Shown here: one piece after another, positions 7,116-13,716 of the stretch | Numbering within the stretch: the stretch's first letter is position 1 | Layout: the number at the start of each line of letters is the position of its first letter | Assembly: GCA_021163945.1 (NCBI GenBank) | Contig: JAGGTC010000084.1 | Span: 1-13,716, forward strand | Length of the DNA: 13,716 nucleotides | From: Deltaproteobacteria bacterium | GTDB taxonomy: Bacteria > Desulfobacterota > Desulfofervidia > Desulfofervidales > DG-60 | Direction of reading: 5' to 3' | Made by a program: the position numbers and the translations under genes | Notes under the pieces: model-generated | What the model was told of the DNA's origin: nothing | The model's input: the letters and a program-made list of their open reading frames with translations, nothing else | Databases searched by the model: none

Positions 7116-7991
7116 CTATTTAATCAGGCCATATTCCTTTAGGTCTTCTTTCAACCTATTTAAATTTGTCTCAGACATAGGACACAGTGGTAGTCTCAAT
7201 TCTGGATTTATCATCCCCATAAGGCCTAAGGCGGTCTTTACAGGGATGGGGTTTGTTTCATAAAACATTGCCTGAAATAAAGGAAATAGCTTAAAATGAA
7301 GACTTCTTGCCTTCTCTAGATCATTTTCAAAAAAGGCATGACACATCTCGCTTACCTCTTTTGGCATTACGTTACTGGCTACAGAGATTACCCCCGTAGC
7401 CCCAATGGATAACAGTGGCAGGGTGTTAAAATCATCGCCTGAAATTACTGTAATCTTGTCACCACAAAGTGAGATGATTTCACTTGCCTGCTTTAAAGAA
7501 CCAGATGCCTCTTTAATAGCCACAATATTCTTTATCTCTGCCAGGCGGGAAACAGTCTTAGGTAAGAGATTAACACTTGTCCTTCCAGGCACATTGTAAA
7601 GTACTAGAGGGAAACCAGTCCTTTCTGCCAGATGTTTATAGTGTTGATAAAGACCCTCCTGGGTGGGTTTATTGTAATAGGGCGTAACCAAAAGGGCTGC
7701 ATCTGCTCCCACTTCTTTGGCAAATTCTACTAAATCCAGTGCCTCCTTAGTAGAGTTTGAGCCTGCCCCTGCAATAACAGGCACCCTTTTTTTTGTCGTC
7801 TCAACACAGATTTTTACTACCCTTTTATGCTCTTCATGGGATAATGTAGCTGATTCCCCTGTTGTCCCAACAGGCACTAGGCCGTCTATACCCTGTTCTA
7901 TCTGCCACTCAATAAAATTACGGTAGGCATCTTCGTCTACCTCCCCATCCTTAAAAGGCGTTACCAAGGCAGTAATTGCACCCTTAAACAT
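7116..7991 (-). CDS. dapA: 4-hydroxy-tetrahydrodipicolinate synthase
   Basis: DapA condenses pyruvate with L-aspartate 4-semialdehyde, the first step committed to diaminopimelate and lysine. The 291-residue class I aldolase shows VGTTGES (41-47) with the Thr-Thr proton relay (43-44), YYNKPTQEG (105-113), Tyr132 in LYNVPGRT and the Schiff-base Lys160 in AIKEASGS. GGAGG six bases before the ATG is a strong ribosome site. The gap from dapF is 13 bases. Context (dapB directly after it) rules out the related NanA or KdgA aldolases. Confidence 0.97.
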   Translation of the reverse strand: MFKGAITALVTPFKDGEVDEDAYRNFIEWQIEQGIDGLVPVGTTGESATLSHEEHKRVVKICVETTKKRVPVIAGAGSNSTKEALDLVEFAKEVGADAALLVTPYYNKPTQEGLYQHYKHLAERTGFPLVLYNVPGRTSVNLLPKTVSRLAEIKNIVAIKEASGSLKQASEIISLCGDKITVISGDDFNTLPLLSIGATGVISVASNVMPKEVSEMCHAFFENDLEKARSLHFKLFPLFQAMFYETNPIPVKTALGLMGMINPELRLPLCPMSETNLNRLKEDLKEYGLIK

Positions 7992-8004
7992 CTCTTGCCT
8001 CCTT

Positions 8005-8829
8005 TTATTTTAAAGCTTCTTCAAATAACTTACCTTGATAGATAAGCCTTGCCTCCCCCTTTAAAAATACATCTTCAAAATCCCCCCCTCTTTTGCCAAA
8101 TGATACCTCCAAATTCTCACCACCCTTTGTATAGACCCTCACCGGAGGACCTACCATGTCTAGGCAGTGGCAAATTAGGGAAGCAGCCACTGCCCCTGTG
8201 CCACAAGAGAGGGTCTCATCCTCTACTCCCCTCTCATATGTCCTTATTTTTATACTATTTTCCTCAATCCTTTTTACAAAGTCCACATTTGTACCTGCGG
8301 GATGAAAATGGGGATGAAATCTAATCTCCCTCCCTATCCTTTTTACATCTATATCCTCCAGGTCATTTTCTGGAAATATTATGGCATGTGGTACCCCAGT
8401 ATTAATATAATGAAGGATAATCTCCTTATTGCCTATTTTTAGTGTCTTATTTAATTGGATCTCTCTGGGGTTAGGCATCTCTACCTTTACAAGGCCCCCT
8501 TCTACCTCTGCCCTTATAATGCCTGCCTTTGTCTCAAAACTTAGTTTATTTTTACAGATGCCCAAGGTGTAGGCCAACCTGGCTGCACAACGGGCCCCAT
8601 TACCACACATCTCTGCCTCTGTTCCATCGGCATTATAAAAGCGCCACTTAAAATCAAACTCCTTTGATTCCTCAATAATGATCAGACCATCAGCCCCCAC
8701 AGAGTACTTGGGACGGCAAAGGGAGATGGCAAGCTGGGAGAGGTCATATCTATTTAGTTTTTTGTCACGGTTGTCTATAAGGATAAAGTCATTTCCACTC
8801 CCACTCATCTTATAAAAATCAATATTCAT
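8005..8829 (-). CDS. dapF: Diaminopimelate epimerase
   Basis: DapF interconverts LL- and meso-diaminopimelate, giving the peptidoglycan building block and the LysA substrate. The protein (274 residues from ATG 8829) begins with the usual YKMSGSGNDFI. It has both catalytic cysteines in their motifs, Cys75 in EMCGNGARC and Cys209 in LSCGTGA, plus GVPHAI and the PAGTNVDFV segment. Two starts are possible: ATG 8829, overlapping the lysA stop as ATGA, or GTG 8838, which has AGGA seven bases upstream and would add three residues. I prefer the ATGA coupling because the same arrangement recurs in this operon, but the GTG cannot be excluded. Confidence 0.95.
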   Translation of the reverse strand: MNIDFYKMSGSGNDFILIDNRDKKLNRYDLSQLAISLCRPKYSVGADGLIIIEESKEFDFKWRFYNADGTEAEMCGNGARCAARLAYTLGICKNKLSFETKAGIIRAEVEGGLVKVEMPNPREIQLNKTLKIGNKEIILHYINTGVPHAIIFPENDLEDIDVKRIGREIRFHPHFHPAGTNVDFVKRIEENSIKIRTYERGVEDETLSCGTGAVAASLICHCLDMVGPPVRVYTKGGENLEVSFGKRGGDFEDVFLKGEARLIYQGKLFEEALK

Positions 8830-10082
8830 CTCAGCCACTGGGGTATCCTATTTAGGCTTATTAGGTTTTCATAGGACTCCCTATCACGGATTATCCAGAA
8901 TCTTTCTCCCTTTACCAACACCTCTGCTGGGCGGGGTCTAGAGTTATAGTTAGAGCTCATTGAAAAGCCATATGCACCACTGCTCATTATGGCCAGGAGT
9001 TCACCTGGATAGGTTGTTTCTATCTCTCTATCCCTTGCAAAAAAATCGCCAGATTCACAGATAGGCCCAACTATATCTGCTACAATGCTTGGCCTTCCCC
9101 TCTTTGAGCAAGGCCAAATGGCATGATAGGCATTGTAGAGGCTAGGCCTAATCAGATCATTCATCCCCGCATCTACTATGATAAAATTCTTCCCTTCTAT
9201 TTTTTTGAAATAGAGCATCTTTGTCAACAAGATCCCAGCATTTCCCACAATAACCCTTCCTGGCTCCAAAATCAAGCAGCAGTCCATGTCTTTGGCAAGT
9301 TCTAATATGGCATTGGCATACTCATAGGGGTGTGGGGGGCTCTCTTCATGGTAGGGAATGCCTAGGCCACCGCCTATGTCTATGTAATTTAGCCTGATAC
9401 CCATCTTTTTTAGGGCATTGTATAAGTCCTTAATCTGTTTAATTGCCTCTAAGAATGGGGCCAAGAGGGTAAGCTGGGAACCAATGTGGCAGTCAATCCC
9501 TATTACATGTAAATAGGGCATGCTAGCAGCCCTTTTGTAAAGCACCTCTGCCTTATTTATATCAATACCAAATTTATCCCTTTTTAGACCAGTAGAGATA
9601 TAGGGGTGGGTCCTTGGGTCTATATCAGGATTTACACGGATGGCAATAGGCGCACTTTTCTTTAATGCCTTGGCACAACTATGAATAATTTCAAGTTCTT
9701 GTTCAGATTCAACATTAAACATGAGGATGCCTGTTTTCAATGCATATTCTATTTCTTCCTTGGTCTTCCCTACCCCAGAAAAGACGATTTTATCCGGACT
9801 CACACCTGCCTTTAGTGCACAAAAGAGTTCTCCCCCAGAAACAATATCCATGCCAGCACCCATCCTTGCCATAAGCCTTAATATGGCCAGGTTGCTATTG
9901 GCCTTGACAGAGTAACAGATGAGGTGAGGGATATTTGAAAATGCATCATTAAATATATTAAAATGGCGGGTTAAGGTGGCATGGCTATAGATGTAACAAG
10001 GGGTTCCTACTGCCTTGGCTATCTCGTTTACGGGTACAGATTCTGCGTAAAGTTCCCCGTTTCTATAATAGAAGTGATGCAT
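8826..10082 (-). CDS. lysA: Diaminopimelate decarboxylase
   Basis: LysA decarboxylates meso-diaminopimelate to L-lysine. The 418-residue fold-type III PLP enzyme has Lys60 in CYSVKANSN, His199 in CHIGSQ, the phosphate-binding IGGGLGIPY (236-244), EPGRVIVG (273-280), the active-site Cys342 in ICESGDFFARDRE contributed across the dimer, and Tyr371 in SGAYGFSMSSNYN. These features distinguish it from arginine or ornithine decarboxylases of the same fold. GGGAGG just before the ATG is a strong ribosome site. It lies 11 bases after the lipoprotein gene and overlaps dapF by 4 bases. Confidence 0.97.
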   Translation of the reverse strand: MHHFYYRNGELYAESVPVNEIAKAVGTPCYIYSHATLTRHFNIFNDAFSNIPHLICYSVKANSNLAILRLMARMGAGMDIVSGGELFCALKAGVSPDKIVFSGVGKTKEEIEYALKTGILMFNVESEQELEIIHSCAKALKKSAPIAIRVNPDIDPRTHPYISTGLKRDKFGIDINKAEVLYKRAASMPYLHVIGIDCHIGSQLTLLAPFLEAIKQIKDLYNALKKMGIRLNYIDIGGGLGIPYHEESPPHPYEYANAILELAKDMDCCLILEPGRVIVGNAGILLTKMLYFKKIEGKNFIIVDAGMNDLIRPSLYNAYHAIWPCSKRGRPSIVADIVGPICESGDFFARDREIETTYPGELLAIMSSGAYGFSMSSNYNSRPRPAEVLVKGERFWIIRDRESYENLISLNRIPQWLR

Positions 10083-10093
10083 ATTTCCTCCCT

Positions 10094-10456
10094 CTAAGGT
10101 CTCACCTCAAGCATCTTTGATCTCTGCCCTAGTTTTCCTTTGTAAAAGCCCACTACCTGATAAAAATAGATATTTCCAGGGTGTATATCTCTATCTATCC
10201 AGCTCACTACACCCTTTTTCTCTCTAATTCTAATCTCTCCAATCTCTAAGAGCGGGCAACCCTTGCAATTTCCCTTAAATATTTTAAAGCCCTCTGCCTT
10301 TCCATCAGAATATCTCCAAGTCAATTTTATCTTTCCCTCTATAATTTGACTGGAAAATTCAGTAATTTTTGGCAGTTTCTCCTTTGGCATTACAAGTGGC
10401 GTTTTGATGCCACAAGAAAAAACAAGGATATAAAAAATAATAGACAACCTCCACAC
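10094..10456 (-). CDS. Lipoprotein with LptM-like N-terminus and FN3-like domain
   Basis: This 120-residue protein starts with a short lipoprotein signal peptide (MWRLSIIFYILVFS) and a lipidation Cys15. The following residues, CGIKTPLVMPKEKLP, closely resemble the CGxKGPLxxP motif of LptM/YifL, the outer-membrane lipoprotein that helps assemble the LptD-LptE lipopolysaccharide translocon. Unlike the usual short LptM, the chain continues into a beta-rich region (about 40-118: KIKLTWRYS, GFKIFKG, NIYFYQVVGFY, GQRSKMLEV) that reads as one fibronectin type III-like domain with a Cys64-x2-Cys67 pair. The gene directly precedes lysA, the place where lptM-type genes sit in many proteobacteria. The start is a GTG with no Shine-Dalgarno sequence, almost on top of the predicted transcription start. 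The lipoprotein and FN3-like calls are fairly sure; an LptM role is inference. Confidence 0.78.
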   Translation of the reverse strand: MWRLSIIFYILVFSCGIKTPLVMPKEKLPKITEFSSQIIEGKIKLTWRYSDGKAEGFKIFKGNCKGCPLLEIGEIRIREKKGVVSWIDRDIHPGNIYFYQVVGFYKGKLGQRSKMLEVRP

Positions 10457-10461
10457 CCATT

Positions 10462-10490
10462 TTTATAACTTTTTAACCCAAATTATGCAA
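10462..10490 (-). promoter_or_regulatory. Sigma70-type promoter of the lysA/dap operon
   Basis: Read on the minus strand, TTGCAT (10490-10485) and TATAAA (10467-10462) are separated by exactly 17 bases, a near-consensus -35/-10 pair. It sits in the AT-rich region between the operon and the divergent acyl-CoA synthetase gene. Transcription would begin near 10453-10457, at or beside the GTG start of the lipoprotein gene (10456). It is the only convincing promoter I see for the twelve genes downstream. I see no clear operator or riboswitch in this short region, including no room for a lysine riboswitch. Confidence 0.6.
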
Positions 10491-10606
10491 GAATTTTAAA
10501 ATAATAAAGAGAGGGCTTTTAAAGATGCTAAAAACAGGGTAAAAAATCATTAATGAAACGATCGCTAAGGACAGGATTTGGCTTTGGTTTAACCTCAGGT
10601 ATAAAG

Positions 10607-12421
10607 ATGACTTATACCATTAGGGAGATATTTAGAAAAAGTGTAGAGAAGAATCCAGATTCAACCTTTTTGGAGATGTGGAATGGGGAGGTCTATGAAA
10701 GTTTTAGTTATAAGGAGATAAAAGGATTTGTAGAGAGGCTTGGGGCAGGACTGATCAAATTGGGGATTGGTAAAGGGGAGAAGATTGTTCTTCTGGCAGA
10801 GAACTCCCCTGAATGGGTGGTGTGCTTTTTGGCCATTGTCAGTGGGGGATGGGTAGTTGTTCCCTTGGATAAGGAGTTAAAGGCAAAGGAGATTTGTAAA
10901 TTGATTGAATTCTCTGATGCGAGGATTATCTTTGTCTCAAAAAGTCTATTTCACAAGTTAGAGCACTTAAAGATCAAGCATTTTCGCATTTATTTTGTAG
11001 ATGACCTAAGAGGCCAGGAGAAGATAGATAATGGCTTGGCCTCACTCATGGAGGCAGATGATTTTATTGAAAGGTTTAATTCTATTGAATTAAATGAAGA
11101 CGATCTGGCCTCTATTGTATTTACATCTGGTACTACTGGGGCATCTAAGGGGGTAATGCTTACCCACAAAAATTTTGTAAGTGATGTGATCTCTTCCTGC
11201 AATCGGGTAAACATCAAGGGCAGTGATGGCATGCTTCTAATACTTCCCCTTCATCATACCTTTCCCCTAACCGCTGGCCTCCTCTCTCCATTGTATAAAG
11301 GGGCAAGGATTATCATAGAAAATAACAAAAAACGCATATTAAAGACCATGCAGGAAAGGAGGCCTACCTACCTGTTGGGTGTGCCCAAGCTATTTCAATT
11401 ATTTTATGAGGCCATGGTATCTGAGGCAAGAAGGCAGGGCAAAGAGGGGGCGTGGCTTAGGGGGATAGGCCTAGTAAGGAGGATAAAGGAGCTTACAGGG
11501 ATAAATATTGGCCGCCTTGTCTTTAGGGGCCTGCACAAAAAGATGGGTGGGAAGGTAAAGCTCTTTATAAGTGGTGGTGCGCCCCTTAATCCTGAACTTG
11601 CAAAAAAATATGCATACTTAGGGATCCCCCTGCTTCAGGGGTGGGGTATGACAGAGCTTTCCCCAGTGGGTACATCCTTTTCATTTTCTAAATGGCGTTT
11701 TTATTTCACCAAATATTATGAAGATAGATTCTCATCTATTGGCCCACCAATAGAGGGCCTAAAGATAAAGTTGATTGATAATCCAAGGAAAAATCTGTAT
11801 GTGAACTTGGGTGGTGAGGGTGAATTGGTGGTCTCTGGTCCTATGGTTACACCTGGCTATTACAAAGACAAAGAGGCAAACAAGTCATCGTTTATCTACA
11901 TTGGAAATGAGGTATGGTTTAAGACAGGGGATATAGGGAGGGTGGATGATGAAGGGAATTTTTATATTGTGGGGAGGGATAAATATATAATTGTTACACC
12001 AGATGGAAAGAATATCCATCCAGAGGAGGTAGAGGAGGTACTAAACAAAAGCCCCCTTATTCAGGAGTCCTTGGTATTGGGTCAGAGGTCCTCTCAGGGA
12101 GAAAGGGTTGTTGCCATCATTTGTCCAGATACAAAAAACCTTTTAAATTTTTTCAAAGAAAATGGCATCCCCTTCAGTTGGGACTCTATCTATGAGGAAA
12201 TCCATAAGGAGATGCAGCGGCTGCTCAAGGACATCTCTCCTTATAAGTGGCCATTAGACTTTGCCATTACCCACTACAATAAGGATGGATTTGAGACATT
12301 TGAGAAGACAACCACCCTTAAGATTAGGCGTGAACTCTATAAATTCCCTACTCACCGCAGTTATAAGAGCCTAAAGAAGGGTGGTTGGAGAAGGCTATTC
12401 TTTGAGAAACTCAAAAGCTGA
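10607..12421 (+). CDS. Long-chain acyl-CoA synthetase / AMP-dependent synthetase
   Basis: The enzyme activates fatty acids through an acyl-adenylate and is predicted to make acyl-CoA. The 604-residue product has the ANL-superfamily motifs in order: TSGTTGASKG P-loop (173-182), a long central region with PLHHTFPL, GWGMTELSP (345-353), KTGDIGRVDDEGNFYIVGRDK (439-459) and IVTPDGKNIHPEEVE. Near the C-terminus TTTLKIRR carries the presumed catalytic Lys572; TLK in place of TGK is common in long-chain (FAA1/ACSL-like) members. There is no membrane helix. ATG 10607 gives the natural family N-terminus (MTYTIREIF) with AGG eight bases upstream; an in-frame ATG at 10553 would add 18 residues but lacks a well-spaced ribosome site. 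It is monocistronic, divergent from the operon. Chain-length preference cannot be read from the sequence. Confidence 0.92.
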   Translation: MTYTIREIFRKSVEKNPDSTFLEMWNGEVYESFSYKEIKGFVERLGAGLIKLGIGKGEKIVLLAENSPEWVVCFLAIVSGGWVVVPLDKELKAKEICKLIEFSDARIIFVSKSLFHKLEHLKIKHFRIYFVDDLRGQEKIDNGLASLMEADDFIERFNSIELNEDDLASIVFTSGTTGASKGVMLTHKNFVSDVISSCNRVNIKGSDGMLLILPLHHTFPLTAGLLSPLYKGARIIIENNKKRILKTMQERRPTYLLGVPKLFQLFYEAMVSEARRQGKEGAWLRGIGLVRRIKELTGINIGRLVFRGLHKKMGGKVKLFISGGAPLNPELAKKYAYLGIPLLQGWGMTELSPVGTSFSFSKWRFYFTKYYEDRFSSIGPPIEGLKIKLIDNPRKNLYVNLGGEGELVVSGPMVTPGYYKDKEANKSSFIYIGNEVWFKTGDIGRVDDEGNFYIVGRDKYIIVTPDGKNIHPEEVEEVLNKSPLIQESLVLGQRSSQGERVVAIICPDTKNLLNFFKENGIPFSWDSIYEEIHKEMQRLLKDISPYKWPLDFAITHYNKDGFETFEKTTTLKIRRELYKFPTHRSYKSLKKGGWRRLFFEKLKS

Positions 12422-12427
12422 TATAGA

Positions 12428-13561
12428 CTAAAATTCCTTGGCGGCATACTCAATCAGCTTATTCTGGAACGATATTATACCACTGCGGAGTTGGATAATA
12501 TTAGCAAGAAGTAATTCCTCAAGCCCTTCATTGAATTGTCCCTCACTAAATTTGCCTTTTAACAATACTTTTAATGTGCTCAATGAGAGCGAGCGCCTTT
12601 CTTTTAGCACTCTTAAAATCTCTTTAGCAATCCACTCAAGGTTTTCAAAGGAACTGCAAATTTCCTGTACCATCTTTTTTATAATCTCCTCTACATCCTC
12701 AAGGGCTACAGGGCCCTTTCTCCCTTTTAGCTCCATAGCCAGGGAGTTAATCAATGAGGGGTTTCCGCCAAGTGCCCTTACTGTATATTCCTCTGCCAGC
12801 ACATCCGCTTCAAGCCCTTGCTGCCTTAGTAGTTGGCGAAATAACTCCTTGCTCCACTCTTCAGCTAGCTCCTCAACATATTTTTCTTCAAGGTAAGAGG
12901 TAAGATACTTGCTCATCAGCCTATAAAAAGTATAATCACTGCTAGATAGTATTCGAATAGGATATCCTTTTGTTAAGTTAAAACCCCATTCTTGGGATTT
13001 AGAAAAGTGGGTCATAAAAGAATCAAGCAATACATTAAACCTTTGTTCACTTTTTATCGGAACTCCCTTCAGGAAATTCTGAAATTCATCGTAAATTATT
13101 ACCAATCTTGTGTTATCCTCTTCACACACCTTGCAGGTCTCTTCCTCAATCCTCCTCAAGATTAAAGAAGGCCTTGCTTGATGCAACAACTTAATATTAT
13201 CCTCGGTAGTAAGCTCTTCGATAAATTCTTTGCCCAAAATTTTAATTCCAAAGGCCTTAAGAACTTTCTCTATATTTTCTTTCCAGGCCTTTTCCTTTAG
13301 ACCTTCACGATATTGAACTAAGAGGTCTATCAGGAGATCTTCTGCTGATCCGTAAGGGCCACGAAACTCAACATAAACAAATCTCGTCTTTTCAACACCT
13401 TGTTTTAAGAGTTCCTTAAGGATAGAGGTTTTTCCTACCCCTTTAGGTCCAATAAGGGCAAGGACCCTTCTTGATCGGGGGGTCTCCTCTCCGGGTAGAG
13501 GAAATTGCGAGATCCGATTCTTTAGGTCACTGAGATAGTCTTCTCTATCTATAAAGATCAT
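12428..13561 (-). CDS. Archaeal-type P-loop ATPase with winged-helix-like C-terminus
   Basis: The 377-residue protein belongs to the STAND/ORC-related 'archaeal ATPase' group. It starts with the typical IFIDREDYLSDL, then Walker A GPKGVGKT (38-45), Walker B LVIIYDEFQ with Asp158-Glu159, a sensor-1-like RILSSSDYT (203-211), the lid marker GGNPSLI (265-271) and an alpha-helical, winged-helix-like tail (about 306-377). A CKVC pair (143-146) lies before Walker B. There is no membrane segment. ATG 13561 is preferred because it gives the family N-terminus; a TTG at 13588 would add nine residues. Neither has a Shine-Dalgarno sequence. The gene converges on the acyl-CoA synthetase with only 6 bases between stops. 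Such ATPases are common in archaea and thermophilic bacteria, often as orphans spread by transfer. Specific function is unknown. Confidence 0.82.
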   Translation of the reverse strand: MIFIDREDYLSDLKNRISQFPLPGEETPRSRRVLALIGPKGVGKTSILKELLKQGVEKTRFVYVEFRGPYGSAEDLLIDLLVQYREGLKEKAWKENIEKVLKAFGIKILGKEFIEELTTEDNIKLLHQARPSLILRRIEEETCKVCEEDNTRLVIIYDEFQNFLKGVPIKSEQRFNVLLDSFMTHFSKSQEWGFNLTKGYPIRILSSSDYTFYRLMSKYLTSYLEEKYVEELAEEWSKELFRQLLRQQGLEADVLAEEYTVRALGGNPSLINSLAMELKGRKGPVALEDVEEIIKKMVQEICSSFENLEWIAKEILRVLKERRSLSLSTLKVLLKGKFSEGQFNEGLEELLLANIIQLRSGIISFQNKLIEYAAKEF

Positions 13562-13652
13562 CAATAAACAATAATACAAAAGATTCAAAAAAACAAGCTG
13601 ATTATGTCAGACCCCTTACATTGTTAAAAATTTTGGACTATATCTTTTAAAT

Positions 13653-13716
13653 ATGCTCCTTTGTATAAGAGATCTAAATACCTGGTTTTATACCAAGGAG
13701 GGCATAATCAAGGCAG
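13653..13716 (+). CDS. OppD/DppD-like peptide ABC transporter ATP-binding protein, 5' end only
   Basis: From ATG 13653 the frame stays open to the window edge. The 21 visible residues (LLCIRDLNTWFYTKEGIIKA after Met) match the conserved N-terminus of OppD/DppD ATPases, typically LLEVRNLxTYFxTxEGxVKAVDG. Walker A would lie about 20 residues further on, beyond the edge. No Shine-Dalgarno sequence is seen. A weak promoter-like pair, CTTACA (13615-13620) and TATATC (13639-13644), with 18 bases between, lies just upstream. The gene is divergent from the P-loop ATPase. The call rests on a short stretch of residues. Confidence 0.62.
   Translation, partial: MLLCIRDLNTWFYTKEGIIKA

Noticed and set aside
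10578..10605. TTGGCT-16-TATAAA promoter-like pair on the plus strand before the acyl-CoA synthetase.
   Set aside because: Transcription from it would begin past the preferred ATG (10607), and no suitable later start codon exists, so it is probably chance in AT-rich DNA.
12438..12896. 152-codon open frame on the plus strand opposite the P-loop ATPase.
   Set aside because: Ser/Leu-rich shadow of the opposite strand with no domain signature, beginning inside the convergent gene end.
13607..13620. TCAGACCCCTTACA, resembling half of a GGGGTCAGACCCC-type extragenic palindrome.
   Set aside because: Only one arm is present and no second copy occurs in the window, so a repeat cannot be supported here.
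13656..13700. Inverted repeat CTCCTTTGTATAA / TTATACCAAGGAG (12 of 13 matching) at the right edge, at first suggestive of a transposon end or terminator.
   Set aside because: It lies inside the start of a reading frame that matches the conserved OppD/DppD N-terminus, so the coding explanation is better; the 19-base spacing is not terminator-like.

Overview
The window is a stretch of ordinary bacterial chromosome, AT-rich with many AGG/AGA and ATA codons, most likely from an anaerobic, probably thermophilic member of the Desulfobacterota (former Deltaproteobacteria). This placement is inference. It rests on the diaminopimelate-aminotransferase (DapL) route to lysine, a TalC-type short transaldolase, an archaeal-type ATPase, a PIN-domain protein, and a lysA-dapF-dapA-dapB-dapL-folK gene order preceded by a lipoprotein gene.

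Layout, left to right. (1) 2-316, plus strand: the 3' end of a PIN-domain nuclease gene cut by the window edge. (2) 357-1418, plus: a MalK/UgpC-type ABC-transporter ATPase with no permease or binding protein beside it. (3) 10456 down to 1523, minus: a tightly packed run of twelve genes reading lipoprotein (LptM-like N-terminus plus FN3-like domain) - lysA - dapF - dapA - dapB - dapL - folK - small TRASH/YHS membrane protein - transaldolase - lytic transglycosylase - pgsA - rtcA. Most junctions are overlaps (ATGA or TAATG) or gaps of 1-13 bases. A good sigma70-type promoter (TTGCAT-17-TATAAA) lies just upstream of the first gene. (4) 10607-12421, plus: a long-chain acyl-CoA synthetase, divergent from the operon. 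(5) 13561 down to 12428, minus: an orphan archaeal-type P-loop ATPase with a winged-helix-like tail, convergent with the synthetase. (6) 13653-13716, plus: the first 21 codons of an OppD/DppD-like peptide-transporter ATPase, cut by the right edge.

The operon carries the lysine/meso-diaminopimelate branch from aspartate semialdehyde onward: DapA, DapB, DapL (bypassing the succinylase/acetylase steps), DapF and LysA. Meso-DAP feeds peptidoglycan. The same transcript adds a peptidoglycan lytic transglycosylase, the phosphatidylglycerol-phosphate synthase PgsA and a lipoprotein that looks like an LPS-translocon assembly factor, so much of it serves the cell envelope. FolK, transaldolase and RtcA are metabolic or RNA-repair passengers.

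I did not find a defence system, CRISPR array, prophage or other overtly new multi-gene system. The most interesting item is the lipoprotein at 10094-10456: it joins the CGxK-x-PL-xxP N-terminal motif of LptM to an FN3-like domain with a CxxC, in the genomic position where lptM is often found. Secondary points are the possibly leaderless start of that gene, an imperfect palindrome spanning the dapL stop codon, and a lytic transglycosylase with an altered AYNAG motif.
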